Shown here: piece by piece, positions 45,880 to 57,969 of the stretch
Layout of the letters: each line of letters starts with the position of its first letter
Numbering within the stretch: the first letter of the stretch is position 1
Source: Diphasiastrum complanatum
Taxonomy: Eukaryota; Streptophyta; Lycopodiopsida; Lycopodiales; Lycopodiaceae
Direction of reading: 5' to 3'
Assembly (NCBI GenBank): GCA_029204225.1
Contig: CM055099.1
Location: 68,131,084-68,195,083, forward strand
Length of the DNA stretch: 64,000 bases
Made by a program: the position numbers and the translations under genes
Notes under the pieces: generated by a model
The model's input: the letters and a program-made list of their open reading frames with translations, nothing else
What the model was told of the DNA's origin: nothing
The model's database searches: none

Positions 45880-46330
45880 AATTTCCTTCAGTTTTTTGCT
45901 TTTCCTCATCATGTCTTCTACCGATACCAGTCAGTCATTATGTTACTCATCGTGGTGTTCTGACCAAGACGGACGTCATGATACTCCCTAGCACAAGCAT
46001 GGTGGCTCAATGGATAAACTTTGTTGTGCCTTTGCTCATAGCAATGGGGATCCACAACGCGCCTTTTCTGGAAGAATCAATATGGATTTTATAGCCATGG
46101 CTTTTAGCACCTGTAATAAGGGCAAGTCCAAGTTTTATAACACCTACCAGACCGCTACCCACAAGGTGCATGTGATTGAGGCCGCCCTTGCAGCCATAGG
46201 CATAACATCTGGCTAACAACCCTCACCAAATCATAAGCATGCCAAGCGTGTCATAAAAACTTTTATTGATACCACTGATGAATTATACTGGACCAATGAC
46301 GACTACTTAATTGAATTAATCCGAGAGCCT
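45880..46330 (+). pseudogene. Partial copy of the Tat-like accessory ORF
   Basis: Homologous to 38109-37650 but on the plus strand: MSSTDTSQS at 45911, then across frameshifts TDVMILPSTSMVAQWI, RAFSGRINMDFIAMAFST, HVIEAALAAIGI and KTFIDTTDELYWTNDDYLI. Where the first copy has a TGA after AFST this one has TGT (Cys). It is interrupted at 46331 by a copia LTR. Confidence 0.82.
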
Positions 46331-47008
46331 TGTGAAGTTTTTAACACCACACACCTTACAGGATCTTACTGTGGTGTTGTAATTGCACAAGATTGATCAA
46401 AGAACAGATTACTTGAAAAATCTAAGACAAGAGGACAATGGCATACATCAGACTGAAAAAACTAACTTTTAACTATGAGAAATGAATGTCAGAAATATTT
46501 CTAAGTGCTCAGTATGGGAAAACAGCCTGCTCTCGGGTAGAGAGAGAAAAGCAACACTTACAACTCGGGTAGAGAGAGAATGAGCCCAAAACACCAAAAT
46601 CTCAATATTCACAATATGGCAAAACATGCCAAAGTTTCTCGAATTCCTACAGTGGAGTTTCATGGAAAGTCCACTTAACTCAGTTAACTCAACTAATAGG
46701 GATCCACATATATAATTGCATGCATGGATATTGCATGTACTGCATGTCACCTCTCAATATTGCCTGAACATATGTAGATCATAAAAACTACTTTGCATGT
46801 TGTATGCATGCACTCCAAATGACATTGCATGTAAACTAAACTTTTGCATGACATCAAATTTAAATCTACCTAACTCAAACTCGACCTATTCTAGAAGGTT
46901 ATGTGCTCAATTCACATACATTTATGTACAATAAAGTCTACAATGGAAATAACATGGTCATGGCCCCAAAACTCGAGATAGGAAGATATTATTTTACTAA
47001 TCTTCACA
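46331..47008 (-). repeat. Copia 3' LTR
   Basis: 678 bases with TGTGAAG...CTTCACA inverted ends, preceded on the minus strand by the purine tract AAGGAGGAG. Inverted relative to its relative at 51753-52473. Confidence 0.88.
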
Positions 47009-48480
47009 CTCCTCCTTAAAATATATGTTCCTATCCAACATAGACTTTGAAATTAGGCCAAGGTTAGACCTCATCTTGATAAAGACATTCTTGAGCAATG
47101 GCTTGGTGAGAAGATCTGCAACACAATTTGAAAATCCAACATGCTCCAATAAGATCTCTCTCCCAATGACTTTTTCTCTTACAAAATGATGAGCTACCTC
47201 GATGTGTTTGCTCCTTGCATGGAACACATGATTATTTGCAAGAGCCTGCGCTGAGATGTTATCATTCTTGATAATTGGAAGGTCTTCATCGCCATAACAC
47301 TTTAGCTTCAAAAGTAGCATAAAACCTCTTTTGTTGTGGTTGTAAGAGATTTGTCTTCAGCTTCACAGGAAGATAAGGATATAATTGCTTGCTTCTTTGA
47401 TAGCCAAGAAACTAGATTCCCTCCAAGAAAAATTGTGTAAGCACTTCTGGATTTTCTATCCAACCTGTCTCCTGCAAAATCTGAATTTGAAAAAGCAACC
47501 AAAGTCAAATCTTCTCCTTTGTAGATTAATCCATAGTCTAAGGTAGAAGATATATACCTCAAGATTCTCTTAGCCAACTTCCAATGATATATCTTTGGAT
47601 CCTGTATGTGTTGACTTAGCTTATGCACACTAAAGCTTAAATCAGGCCTAGTCACAGTTAACCATATAAGTGAGCCAATAAGACTCCTATAAAGAGTGAT
47701 GTCCTCAAAGGATTTTTCATCATCTTTCATAGGAACTGGTGTATCTATGCCTTTACAGTTTAGCATTTGGAATTTCTTGAGCATGGAAAGTGCATACTTA
47801 TAAAGGCATGACCTTTTGAAAAGTCAATTTCAAGGTTTAAAATGTAGTGAAGAACCCCTAAGTCCTGCATCTTAAACTCACTACCAAGTGCATTCTTAGT
47901 TTCTTCAACTAGCTTTTCATTATTTCCACAAAGAATGATATCATCAACATAGATGAGAAGAATAACTACAAGGCTATTTACAAACTTAATATACAGAGAG
48001 GGGTTAGATTCACTAAGACAAAATCCTAGTGATATGAGATAGGAGTTGAGCCTTGCATACCAAGACCTTGGTGCTTGTTTTAGTCCATAGAAACTTTTGA
48101 ACAAAAGACAAACTTTTGATTCTTCACCTCCTTTCACAAATCCAGGTAGTTGCTCCATATAAATCTCCTCCTCAAGATAACCATTGAGAAAGGCATTAGA
48201 AACATCAAGCTGAAACATCCTCCAATTGTGATAACATACAAGAGATATGAGTATTCTAATTGTTACCATTTTTGCAACTGGTGCAAAGGTGTCTTCATAG
48301 TCAAGACCTTTGATTTGAGAGTAGCCTTTGGCACAAAGTCTTGCTTTATATTTGTTGATAGATCCATCATTATTATACTTGATCCTGAAAATCTACTTAC
48401 ATCCAATCACATGCATGTTTTTTGGTGGCTTCACAAGCTCCCATGTGTTGTTTGACATCAAGGCTTCAAACTCTTGGGTC
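47009..48480 (-). pseudogene. Copia reverse transcriptase and RNase H
   Basis: RT motifs [54 protein letters not shown] and the catalytic LLIYVDDIILCG. The RNase H part has TRPDLSFSVHKLSQH, NSDFAGDRLDRKSRSAY, ARSKHIEVAHHFVRE and ADLLTKPL, ending near 46997. Frameshifts lie near 47790 and 47310, and there are stops in the N-terminal part. Confidence 0.9.
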
Positions 48481-48739
48481 ATTGCTTCAACCTACATCTT
48501 GGATTGAAGTGCTTCTTGGACATCTTTAGGTTCTTCATCTTATATGAAGAGAGCATGATAGAAAGTTTAGTCTTCCACTTGCCTTCCTTCCTCATCATAT
48601 GTGAGCCTTCTTGGCTCAGATCTTTCTCTTGTAGATCTTTTTGGTGTAGGTGCTTGAAGTTGCTCCTGCTCTAGCCTTGGCCTCACCACTTCCTGAGCAG
48701 CTCAAGATTAATGATTGTAGATCTTGCATGAGACTCCTT

Positions 48740-49443
48740 GATCTGTGCTTCATCCAAGTTAAACTTCATATCTTCATGAAAGATCACATCTCTAACTACA
48801 ACATTCTTGTCAGTAGAGGGAAAATATACTTTCTATGCTTTTTTAGTAGACGCATATCCTACAAAAATTCCTTTAACAACACTAGGATCATCCTTCTTCC
48901 TAGTCTCTAAAGGTACATGCACAAAGCATACACAGCCAAAGATCCTAAGATGATCTACCTTAGGCTTTTTTGTCATACTCATTTCTAAGTCCATTAAGGA
49001 CTACTTGAACAAGTTCAGTGTTCTTAAGAGCATCTCCAATACCAGCTAACTCTTGATGAAGATCCTTTACTCTCATTACATAAGATAAAGCACTCATCTA
49101 CTCTCTGATAACCTAGAAAGATTTGGTTTCTAAGTGTAAGCAATCTAGAAGTATTCTTAATTTCATAGATTATTTTTAGAGTGTCCCAAGCAGTGGTGCA
49201 TGTACTGATCTCTCTTAGTACTTCATTTGTGACATGCATTTTTATAAAATAAAGGGCAATTCTGGTTCTTTTATTGAATGTTGCAGCTTCGTTAGGTGCT
49301 GTAGGTTCTTCTTCAGCTCCACATACAATGTCCATTACATCTTGTAGAATCAATAATGATTCCATTCTTATCTTCCACATTGCATAATTGGAAGATGTTA
49401 ATCTCTCACTGTAGTCCAAGAAATGTGAACCAGATGAAGACAT
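48740..49443 (-). pseudogene. Copia gag joined to integrase C-terminal end by deletion
   Basis: Gag from ATG 49443 (MSSSGSHFLDYSERLTSSNY, then TAWDTLKIIYEIKNTS). After a frameshift KDLHQELAGIGDALKN continues to about 48975, where it joins VDHLRIFGCVCFVHVPLE and KGIFVGYASTKKA of the integrase end. Knuckle, protease and integrase core are missing. Confidence 0.82.
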
Positions 49444-50085
49444 TTTCTCTATGAGAAATTCTAGTAATGACAAAGATGAAGTTGAAAATGTTGCTTGCTA
49501 TCTCAACCTAGGATCTAACACTTATAATGTTGACCCAACCTATGAAATCTAGCAATAGAATGTGAGATCCAGGTTTCAACTAAAAAAATCAATCTATCTT
49601 GAATTTGGATCTTGCTTCAATCATAGAAATGAAGCACATGCAAGTAAGAAGTCTATCTCTCCCACGAGTTTGAAAGAACTGATAGACTCTCTAGGAACTT
49701 AATTTCAACTCAAACACAATAATTTGTGTGAAATAAAAAGTCTAAGACCTCACAAAACTCACTTCTATCCAATTCTACTTGATTGACAATGAAAATTGAA
49801 GAAATTCGTGAAAAGAACTGATGTGTGCTCACTTTGGCATATCACACGAGATGAGTACTCTCCCAAGCTCTCTGATTGCCTAAAACTTTTCTAAAAACAA
49901 ATCAAATTGATTTAGAAACTCAAGCAACACATTCTACTCTTCAATACCTATCCAACAAGCTATAGAACATCAAATTTGGATCATTCCTTGAGAAGTAGCA
50001 CTTAAACAAAGAGGGCTGATTTCACACGTGTGAGCTCTCTATCCGTACAGGGCTCACCTGGAGCAGATCAGGCTTGATTTGATCC
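49444..50085. other. No gene; possible copia leader
   Basis: AT-rich DNA. The palindrome CACACGTGTG lies at about 50023. Confidence 0.4.
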
Positions 50086-50089
50086 ACTT

Positions 50090-50590
50090 ATGATCCACAG
50101 ATGGCTTGTTTGTCAATCCGAGAAATGGGTTGAAGCAATGACCCTTGAGTTTGAAGCCTTGATGTCAAACAACACATGGGAGCTTGTGGAGCCACCAAAC
50201 AACATGCATGTCATTGGATGTAAGTGGGTATTCAGGATCAAGTACAACAATGATGGATCCATCAACAAATACAAAGCAAGACTTTGTGCCAAAGGCTACT
50301 CTCAAATCAAAGGTCTTGACTATGAAGACACTTTTGCACCAGTTGCAAAAATGGTAACTATAAGAATTCTCATTTCTCTTGCATGTTATCACAATTGGAG
50401 GATGTTTTAGCTTGATGTTTCTAATGCCTTTCTCAATGGTTACTTTGAGGAGGAGATTTACATGGAACAACCACCTGGATTTGTGAAAGAAGGTGAAAAA
50501 TCAAAAGTTTGTCTTTTGTTCAAAAGTCTCTATGGACTAAAACAAGCTCAACTCCATTCTCATATCACTCGAATTTTATCTTAGTGAATA
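50090..50590 (+). pseudogene. Copia RT N-terminal fragment
   Basis: KWVEAMTLEFEALMSNNTW, then VIGCKWVFRIKYNNDGS and KYKARLCAKGYSQIKGLDY, a stop at 50408 and [17 protein letters not shown], ending near SLYGLKQAQ. It is close in sequence to 48.5-48.0 kb but on the opposite strand. Confidence 0.88.
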
Positions 50591-50671
50591 TGACCCTTCA
50601 TTGTACATTAAGTTTGTACAAACTTTTGATTCTTCACCTTCTTTTTCACAAATCCAGGTGGTTGTTCCATT
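50463..50671. repeat. Local inverted repeat in copia RT
   Basis: About 50 bases (50463-50515, beginning TGGAACAACCACCTGG) recur inverted at about 50620-50671, separated by about 105 bases. The right arm replaces the expected RT continuation. Confidence 0.8.
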
Positions 50672-51650
50672 GTTGGCTGATTCAGGCGAATCCCCAAGAT
50701 ACTCGGACAGAGCAACTCAAGAGCACCTCTCACCTTAGACCGAGGAGGTCTCTGAGAAGACGAGACGAACGAAGACTGAGAGCTGAGTAGCCACCTTTTG
50801 ATGGTGACCTCTAGTGGAGAGTATTATTCCACTTGTAATTTGTGAAATGTGGAAATTCCACTAGGATGCCACCTAAGGAGCTCTCTTGCTTATTTAAGAG
50901 ACTCTCTCTTTGTGAAGAGGAGCTTTTTGTGTATTGTATCAACTCCATGCTGAAATGAGAAGAGCCTCAATGAGTTAGATGCACCCATTGAGCTCCTTGA
51001 TCATGATCGTTTTCTTGAGTGATGCCCCTATGATCATGCCCTTCCATTCATATTTGTGTGGTTGTGGATTTAGAGTGGATTAGTTTTCTTGTTTTTCTAG
51101 TTGTGGATTAATTTTCATTTCTTGTTGTGAATTAATGTAGGAATCAGCATTCAAGTAAACTAAATAGGCTAGAAATGTGACATAAATCTTGCATATCCTC
51201 TAACATTCTAGTTCTTGATGTTCTTGGGATGTCCAAGAATCAAAAGACTGGTTGGTTCTTGATTCTTGGACTTCTAAAATGCTATTTAGTTTGGTTTTTT
51301 GTTTCTTGTCTATGCTTTTCAATCATATTTAGAGTAGTTCTGGTTTTGCAAGTAGATTAGCTTCCTTAAATTTGGCTACAGCCTTAGGATCTTGAAAACT
51401 GAGCAACTGTGCTGCATTGCAAATCTGACTTTGTTCACCATGGCTTGCTTCGTAATGGAGTTAATTGTTCCATTGGCAAGTGCTTATTCATAAACAGCAA
51501 AGTGTCAAGACCCTACAGTCATCCTCTGACAGGCTGGATGATTATACTACAATGTTTGTGCCCGTACACATGCAAATCTGAATCTGTGTGCAGGTTCAGA
51601 CCCGTCAGATATGTGTATGTCTAAAAAGGAAAATGAAGTTAGTATTTATA
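50672..51650 (+). other. LTR-like insertion (boundaries uncertain)
   Basis: Starts TGTTGGCTGATTCAGG at the end of the inverted repeat. Non-coding, with TATTTAAGAG at about 50898 as a possible promoter. It interrupts the copia element, whose RNase H end resumes at about 51655. I cannot fix the right end or a TSD. Confidence 0.4.
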
Positions 51651-51654
51651 TTCC

Positions 51655-51752
51655 CACCAAGCCATTGCTCAAGAATTCTTTTTATTAAGATGAGGTCTAA
51701 CCTTGGCCTAATTTCAAAGTCTATGTTGGATAGGAACATATATTTTAAGGAG
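51655..51752 (+). pseudogene. Copia RNase H C-terminal end
   Basis: Same codons as the end of the minus-strand copy (KMRSNLGLISKSMLDRNIYF, across a small frameshift), directly before the LTR. Confidence 0.82.
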
Positions 51753-52473
51753 TGTGAAGATTAGTAAAATTATATGTTCCTATGTCGAGTTTTGGGGCCA
51801 TGCCTATCTTATTACCATTGTATATTTTATTGTACATAAAAGGTATGTGAATTGAGCACATAACCTTCTAGAATACATCGAGTTTGAGTTAGGTAGGTTC
51901 AATCTTGATGTCATGCAAAAGTTTAGATTACATGCAAAGTCATTAAGAGTGCATGCAAGGCAACATGCAATTAGTGCATGCAACATGCAAAGTAGTTTTC
52001 ATGATCTACACATGTCTAGGTAATTTTGAGAGTTGACATGCAATATTCATGCATGCAGTTTTACATGTGGATCCTTGGTAGTTGAGCTAACTAAGTAAAG
52101 TGGACTTTCCATGCAACTCCACTATAGGAATTTGAGTCTCTTTGATGTAGGAAAATTTTGGCATGTTTTGCCATATTGTGAATATTGAGATTTCGGTGTT
52201 TTGGGCTCATTCTCTCTCTAACCGAGTTTTATGACTTGATTTTCTCTCTCTACCCGAGAGCAGGCTGTTTTTCCCATAGTGAGCACTTAGAATAATTTTT
52301 GATATCCATTTCTCATAGTAAGAACTTAGTTTTTTTCGTCTGATGTATGCCATTGTGCTCTTGGCTTAGATTTTTCAAGTAATCTGTTCATTGATCAATC
52401 TTGTGCAATCTTAACACCTCATAAAGATCCTGCAAGGTGTGTGGTGAAGTTCACTTATGCTAAAAACTTCACA
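51753..52473 (+). repeat. Copia 3' LTR, plus strand
   Basis: 721 bases, TGTGAAG...CTTCACA, clearly related to 46331-47008 in inverse orientation. Contains repeated GCATGCA words. Confidence 0.87.
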
Positions 52474-52914
52474 CTTAATGAGAAGGAGGAAACTCTACCA
52501 TTTTGGAGAGAAGCATCTTCATTTGCTATTCAATACTCGTTAATGCTCTTTTGTGTCTTGCTTTTGCTTTCTAGCTTACATGTTTTTGGTTTCATTTGTT
52601 AATGTTTCTCCATTAGCATGCACAATGAGCAAATGAGCTAACCTCCCCTCTCACTCTCTTTCTCTTTCTCTTGCTCTACTTCTTCTATCTATCAATCTCC
52701 CTCTCTTCTCTTCTTTTCTCCCTCCTCCACTCTAAAATCATGATCTGTGTGTGGTCAGTGTAGGGAAGGGTAGTGTTAAAGAGTGGTAGTGTTAAGAAAA
52801 AGAGTAGAAAGCATCTAAAATTAGCATCTTGACATAATTAGGTACCTATCCAGTGATCTAACTCTCTTTGACAGGCGGAAGGGCTGCTCACCGACTATAT
52901 CTAAACATCCTACA
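52474..52914 (+). repeat. LTR (3' part) of a plus-strand gypsy element
   Basis: Ends CATCCTACA one base before the PBS. The left boundary is not recognised. Pyrimidine-rich around 52650-52735. Confidence 0.55.
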
Positions 52915-52915
52915 G

Positions 52916-52935
52916 TGGCGCCGTTGCCGGGGACA
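52916..52935 (+). promoter_or_regulatory. PBS of the plus-strand Tat/Athila-like element
   Basis: TGGCGCCGTTGCCGGGGACA, the canonical PBS of this lineage, one base after the LTR. Confidence 0.93.
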
Positions 52936-53339
52936 GGTTTCACTAGCTAGTTTAGTTGCATTTTTAGTTGGTTTTGTTTTTTTAGAGTGTTTGTAGGTGG
53001 ATTTTGGGTAGAGTTAGCTTGTTTTTTTGTACTTGGTTGTGCTTGGACTATTTTTAGCTAGTGAAGGAGGTGTGAGAAGGTAGAGGAGACCCCAAATAGC
53101 CTCTAAGGCCTTGACATCTAGCCAAAAATCTTGAAAACCCATAACAACATTCAAATCTGCATTTTGGAGGGAAAAGAGACAAAAATTCCATCAGATTCTG
53201 TTTTCTCCAAAACCAGTGAGAACCAACATTCTCATGACTGACAGCAACTCCAGGGTACTGTCCCAGACTTGCACAGAAGCCTGAGAGAGTTAGTTCCAAG
53301 CAGATCTTGAGAAATTAGAGAAAAACCATAAAAATTTCA

Positions 53340-54310
53340 AAAAATCCCTTGAAAAATGAAAAAACATTCAGAACCTTCGGAAAGCTCTCTGAAGTTCCAT
53401 CTTAGTGAGACCAGGACACAGAGAAACTTGTGAAGGTTAGTTCCCCGTTTAAGTGCTCTTACGAAGGTTCTCAAGGAAAAAAAGACGAGAAAATCAGACA
53501 GAACTCTCGCAAACACCCAAATTTTTAGTTCCAGTGGCCAAGAACCTTCGCAGAGAATTTTTGAAGTTCCATCTCAGTGAGACAAGAACACAAAAGAGTC
53601 TGCAAATGTTGGGCTATTCCCAACATATTGTAAATAAATAAAGTTGAAAAAATAGTTGGAAAAATAGAAATAGATGCGAGGATCGTGGCATCCTGCGTGC
53701 ATAAGTCCATGGCCCAATGAGCACACAAGTCAAGTTGTAATTAGAATAAAAGACTTGGGCCCTATTATTAATTGAATAAAACTTGAGGCCACAATGTCAA
53801 GCTATTAAACTTAGACTAAACTTACAAAATTGGGTTCAAAGTGAAACTCACATGTATCATGTGATTTCCAATGTACTTTTTTAGGACCCTTGGATTAGAT
53901 TGGACCCAAAGTAAATGGCGTGGATTAGATTTCATATTATTAGGCAGTGAGTAGAAAATTGGATTTGAGTGCCTAAAAATCACTAAAATCAGAATATCCA
54001 TCAAATCCTTGTAGAAGTTACCTTTGCAGACCATCCCATTGACTTCAGAATGTCATTTTACATAAGTGATGAAGTCTACGAGAGTTAGTACAAATTATTG
54101 GTGAAGATCAGAGCAAAAAGGTGTTTCTGAACCCTATGAGAGTTAACCTTCACAGACCTTTTCAGAGCTAGATCCATACTAAATATAGCTCCTATAAGCC
54201 CTACGAGAGTTACTTCCCAATAGTTTTAGATAAATCAAAATTTTGACTGAAAATTAGTGAAAGAACCTTCGCATAGCCAATCCTCGCACGAGTAACCTTC
54301 GCAGACTAGA
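53340..54310 (+). repeat. AACCTTCG word array in the gypsy leader
   Basis: GAACCTTCGG (53371), GAACCTTCGCAG (53542), TTAACCTTCACAG (54144), GAACCTTCGCAT (54263) and TAACCTTCGCAG (54293) in the sense direction, with two antisense GAAGGTT words. A second word, CTACGAGAGTTA, recurs among them. The same word marks the Tat-like element on the other strand. Confidence 0.65.
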
Positions 54311-54512
54311 TCAGTAGTTAGATCTGCACTAGACCAGCTACTGTGAAAATCTCAGGCCAATCGGAACAAAAATCAAAAAGTTATCAAGGAAAAAGCACCG
54401 TAAGATGATTAAAATCACACAATTGGCCAAATCATATTGATATGATCCCCTAAGCTTCAGATTAAAATCCATTGTACTAGCAAGATCCAACATTCTTGGA
54501 CTTTGCCGCTGA

Positions 54513-55185
54513 ATGAATCTGAATTACGGACGATCAATCACAAGAAGAACAACGAATCAAGCACCAAACATTCCCAGAGTTGCATCTGCGCAAATCGAGA
54601 CAAAACCAAAACCAGCACCAATGGATCCTATGGTTCAACCTATACCTATCGCACCATTGCAAGCAGAATGGAGGGCACCACGTATGGAAATACCTAAATA
54701 TGATGGGTCGTCAAATCCTATTAGATTCCTCCAGATCTACGAGCAAGCATGCAAAATTTACGACAAATGGACACCTACAGAGAAATTGATTTTATTTCCA
54801 ATGTCTTTGGTAGCAGTAGTGCAAGATTGGTTCTTCAACCAATCAGAAGAAGAAAAAACCACTTGGAAAGCGGTTAAAGTGGCTCTCATTACGTGCTTTA
54901 AACCAAGGAAGTTCTTGGAAGATCCGTTTCTCCTGCTGAGCAAAGTGAAGATGGAAAAAAGAGAAAGGGTCAGGGACTATATAGAACGGGTCAAACATCT
55001 AAGATCCGAGTGCAACGCAGCCCTAACTCCCGATCATGCGGTTATTATGTGGTTCTTTGCAAGGTCGCCACGTAGTATCAGAAGAGAACTTAAAAGAAGG
55101 GAGCAGTACACTACTTTGCAGGAAGCAATGAAAGATGCCATCAGGGAAGAAGATGAGGGTTCAGACGATGAATCGTATCCGACCA
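54513..55185 (+). pseudogene. Gypsy gag, truncated
   Basis: Open frame with EWRAPRMEIPKYDGSSNP, the capsid signature LILFPMSLVAVVQDWFF and FKPRKFLEDPFLLLSKVK, then RVRDYIERVKHLRSEC, a typical Retrotrans_gag domain. It is cut at about 55185, where a minus-strand copia gag begins. No stop inside the retained part. Confidence 0.88.
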
Positions 55186-55665
55186 CCCATATCTTGAAGA
55201 TCCATCAAACTTGGCAAAGTCTTTTGAATAGAAATACTTTGAATAATGTTAGCATGAGCATCCAACAAGCCATTAAGAATTACTTGAATAAGCTCTCCTT
55301 CCTTAATGCTTTCATCAATGCAAGCCAACTCATCATTCAATGATTTCATCCTCAAAACAAAAGTACTTGGACTTTCTTCATTCTTTTGCAAACAAGAAAA
55401 GATTTGCCTTCTTAGAGTCAACACTCTAGAAGTAGACTTGGATTCATAAAGCTTCTTCAATGAATTCCAAGCTTCCAAAGATGATGTTCACTTACCAATT
55501 TCCTTGAGAAGCTCATTTGTAACATTCATCTTTATCATGTGTAGAGCCTTCTTGGACCTCTTGTCATACCTCATTTGATCTTGTTGTGTTGCTGGTCTCT
55601 CTTCCAAACCTACAACAATATCCAAAACATCATTCATCTCAAGAAGTGACTCCATCCGCACTTTT
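55186..55665 (-). pseudogene. Copia gag fragment
   Basis: RMESLLEMNDVLDIVVGLEE, then KALHMIKMNVTNELLKEIGK, a stop, AWNSLKKLYESKSTSR and LNDELACIDESIKEGEL. Same family as the gag at 43.9 kb, opposite strand. Confidence 0.87.
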
Positions 55666-55896
55666 GCTATTTTTGGATCCACACGTGTGAAATACAGTAG
55701 CTTGCTGGTTTTGTATGGATAGCAACAGTACATAATCATTTCATTCAAGTTTGATCAAGTTCTATTAGTGTTTGCATCTCAAATTGTGTGTAGATGCTGA
55801 TTTTTCTACATTGGTGAAATTGGTAGTGTATTTCTCTTTCTAACCAAAGATCATTCAAGTAGATTGGATCTTAAGGATCTGAAATCTTTCACAGCC
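55666..55896 (+). repeat. Copia LTR fragment, plus strand
   Basis: Matches 43095-43328, ends CTTTCACA without a PBS. It abuts the inverted gag fragment of the same family at a short shared segment. Contains CACACGTGTG at 55680. Confidence 0.75.
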
Positions 55897-56065
55897 TTGT
55901 CAATTTTCATGCCCTTTGAGCCCTTTTGTCCATTTGTCCAACACCCATTGGCAAGTACATCAAGTGGCCTCCTTGAGGGTGTAGGGGTTGGTGCCATTTA
56001 AGGCCCCTTTCCAAAACCAACCAAGAGGCCACTTTTGTTTGTCAACATCTAGAGGAGGTATCTAC

Positions 56066-56069
<4 letters not shown>

Positions 56070-56151
<82 letters not shown>
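56070..56151. repeat. CT microsatellite
   Basis: About 82 uninterrupted bases. No LINE terminus upstream. Confidence 0.95.
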
Positions 56152-56155
<4 letters not shown>

Positions 56156-56339
56156 AGGTGTCCTCTTTTTCCCTCGGTCCTCCATTTCCTTGGTGTTTTA
56201 TTTGATTTTTTCTTGTAGTATGCATGGCCCGGCTTTTGGCTTTTGGTTTCTCGGGATTACTGACTCATTTGCGTACTTTGCCCATTTCTTGTAATTTGCC
56301 CAATTTTGTCCATTAGGGTTTCTGCAAGTTTTTAATATT

Positions 56340-57430
56340 GTCCATAATTCACAGTTTGGTTTTTGCTCGATACATATTTTTCTTTGATGGATCTTTGACT
56401 GAAGTTGAATTTTCCAGCATTCATGACTAGGGAGTGTCGAGAAGACTCCTCCTCGAGCCTTGGCAAATCTCCATCATACACTTGGATTTTTGGTAGATTT
56501 GAGAATCGTACCATCATCCTCTTGATTGAGATTAGATGCTCCTTAATCCTTATATGCAAAGGAATATTGGCAAATTATATGGATCTAAAGATCCCCAAAG
56601 TATCAACTATTGCAATCTTCATATCAAGCACCTTTGACAAGAGATACCTCCAATTGAAGTCTTCAAATAAGAAGTCACATGAAATTGCACCATCTTTGCT
56701 TCTACATGATGAAATGAAATCATCCAAATGAACAAGATAAAAGAATTGAGAAGTAGACCTCCTTGGCAATAGCTCCCCATGTGCTTTTGCGAAAGCACCT
56801 TCTTCATGAGCCTTACCATCTTGGAACATAGGTTGAGGTAGATCACTTGCTTTCTCCTCCTTGAGATGATCCAAGCTCCTCTTGGTCACACTTTCACAAG
56901 GATTAGCATCAATCTTGAAAAGACTACCACATCTAGTCCCACTTGCTCCCACATCACCATCCTTCTTCTTGAAACAATTAGAAGCAAAATGCCCCTTCTT
57001 GCCACAAAAGAAGCACATTTTGTTGGATTTGCAACTTGTTGATGGTTGTGATGACTCATCATCACTCTCCTTCGATTGACTTGTCCTTCTTGAAATGTTG
57101 ATGTTGCTCTTTGCCCCTTCCTCTTGGCTTGTACTTTGTGAAGTCTGCTTTCACCTCTCCATCATCCTTCAAGGAACGTTGATTGATTCTCAATGTGTTC
57201 TTTCCCTCATAGATGGATTTCAATGTGCCTCAAGCCTCTTCGGATGAGGTGCATGAGCCAATCTCCCACAACACTTCATTGGAAACATTCATCTTTATGA
57301 TGGGTAGGGCCATCCTAGCCCTCTTTTTGCACTTTTGGACTTGAGGCTCCTCCTCAAGTCCTAGCACAATCTCCATCACATCTTGGAGCCACAAAATGGA
57401 CTCCATCCTCACCTTACAAATGGCATAAGT
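56340..57430 (-). pseudogene. Copia gag with knuckle, followed by unidentified sequence
   Basis: Gag start MRMESILWLQDVMEIV, then MNVSNEVLWEIGSCTS (57412-57230), a gap with frame breaks, and the knuckle CFFCGKKGHFASNC at 57018. Beyond it the frame stays open to 56575 but no longer resembles copia (no DSG protease). That part ends in AIVDTLGIFRSI and is of unknown origin. Confidence 0.75.
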
Positions 57431-57639
57431 TTCAATATGTTCGCCCTTCTAGTAGCACTAATCTACACTCTGATATAAAAAGTGTAAGTTAGAAAGGTTT
57501 CACAATCAATCAAGCACAAAGCATAGGTTGTACATTTATTAGCCTGTATTTTGATTAATTCCACGAATTAATCAAAATAATTTACCTTTTAATTAAATGC
57601 ATTGGAATGGACTTTACTTACATTGGCAATGGATACCAA

Positions 57640-57957
57640 GACTTGTTGAGTTTCACACGTGTGGGAATGCCACAAAGTGTGATTTTGATCTACTAAGATG
57701 TGGTGATTGCACATAGATCACGCATAGATTGAAAACCAAGATCTATTCCATAAATGTAACGCAAGAGCACATTACTACGTGCATAAACAATCAAGACAAG
57801 TATATTCACGTGTGTGGATACTGTACAACTGAAAGCTAAGTGTGAAAATGCCCTCCTCTCGAGTAGAGAGAGAATCCAAGTGAGAAAGCTCAACTAGAGA
57901 GAGAAACTCAAGATTGACCAAAATAGTGTAGAAATCTTATAACTCCAAAAACTTAAA
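57640..57957 (-). repeat. Copia LTR 3' part (R-U5), minus strand
   Basis: Complement matches 60295-60615 along its length. Includes CTCTCTCTACTCGAGAGGAGG and CACACGTGTG near the end. A weak PBS-like TTGGTATC follows on the minus strand at about 57628-57635. Confidence 0.75.
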
Positions 57958-57969
57958 ATAATCACATGT

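Larger units (their letters stand above)
46331..49443 (-). mobile_element. Copia element, internally deleted, minus strand
   Basis: 3' LTR 46331-47008 (TGTGAAG...CTTCACA), RNase H and RT to its right, then an integrase end joined to gag. No 5' LTR or PBS is recognised beyond 49443. A related element lies in opposite orientation at 50.1-52.5 kb. Confidence 0.85.

Noticed and set aside
48150-48455. Open frame antisense to copia RT, conserved again at 50470-50165
   Set aside because: Conserved only because both copies of the RT are; codon choice in the sense frame opens the antisense frame.
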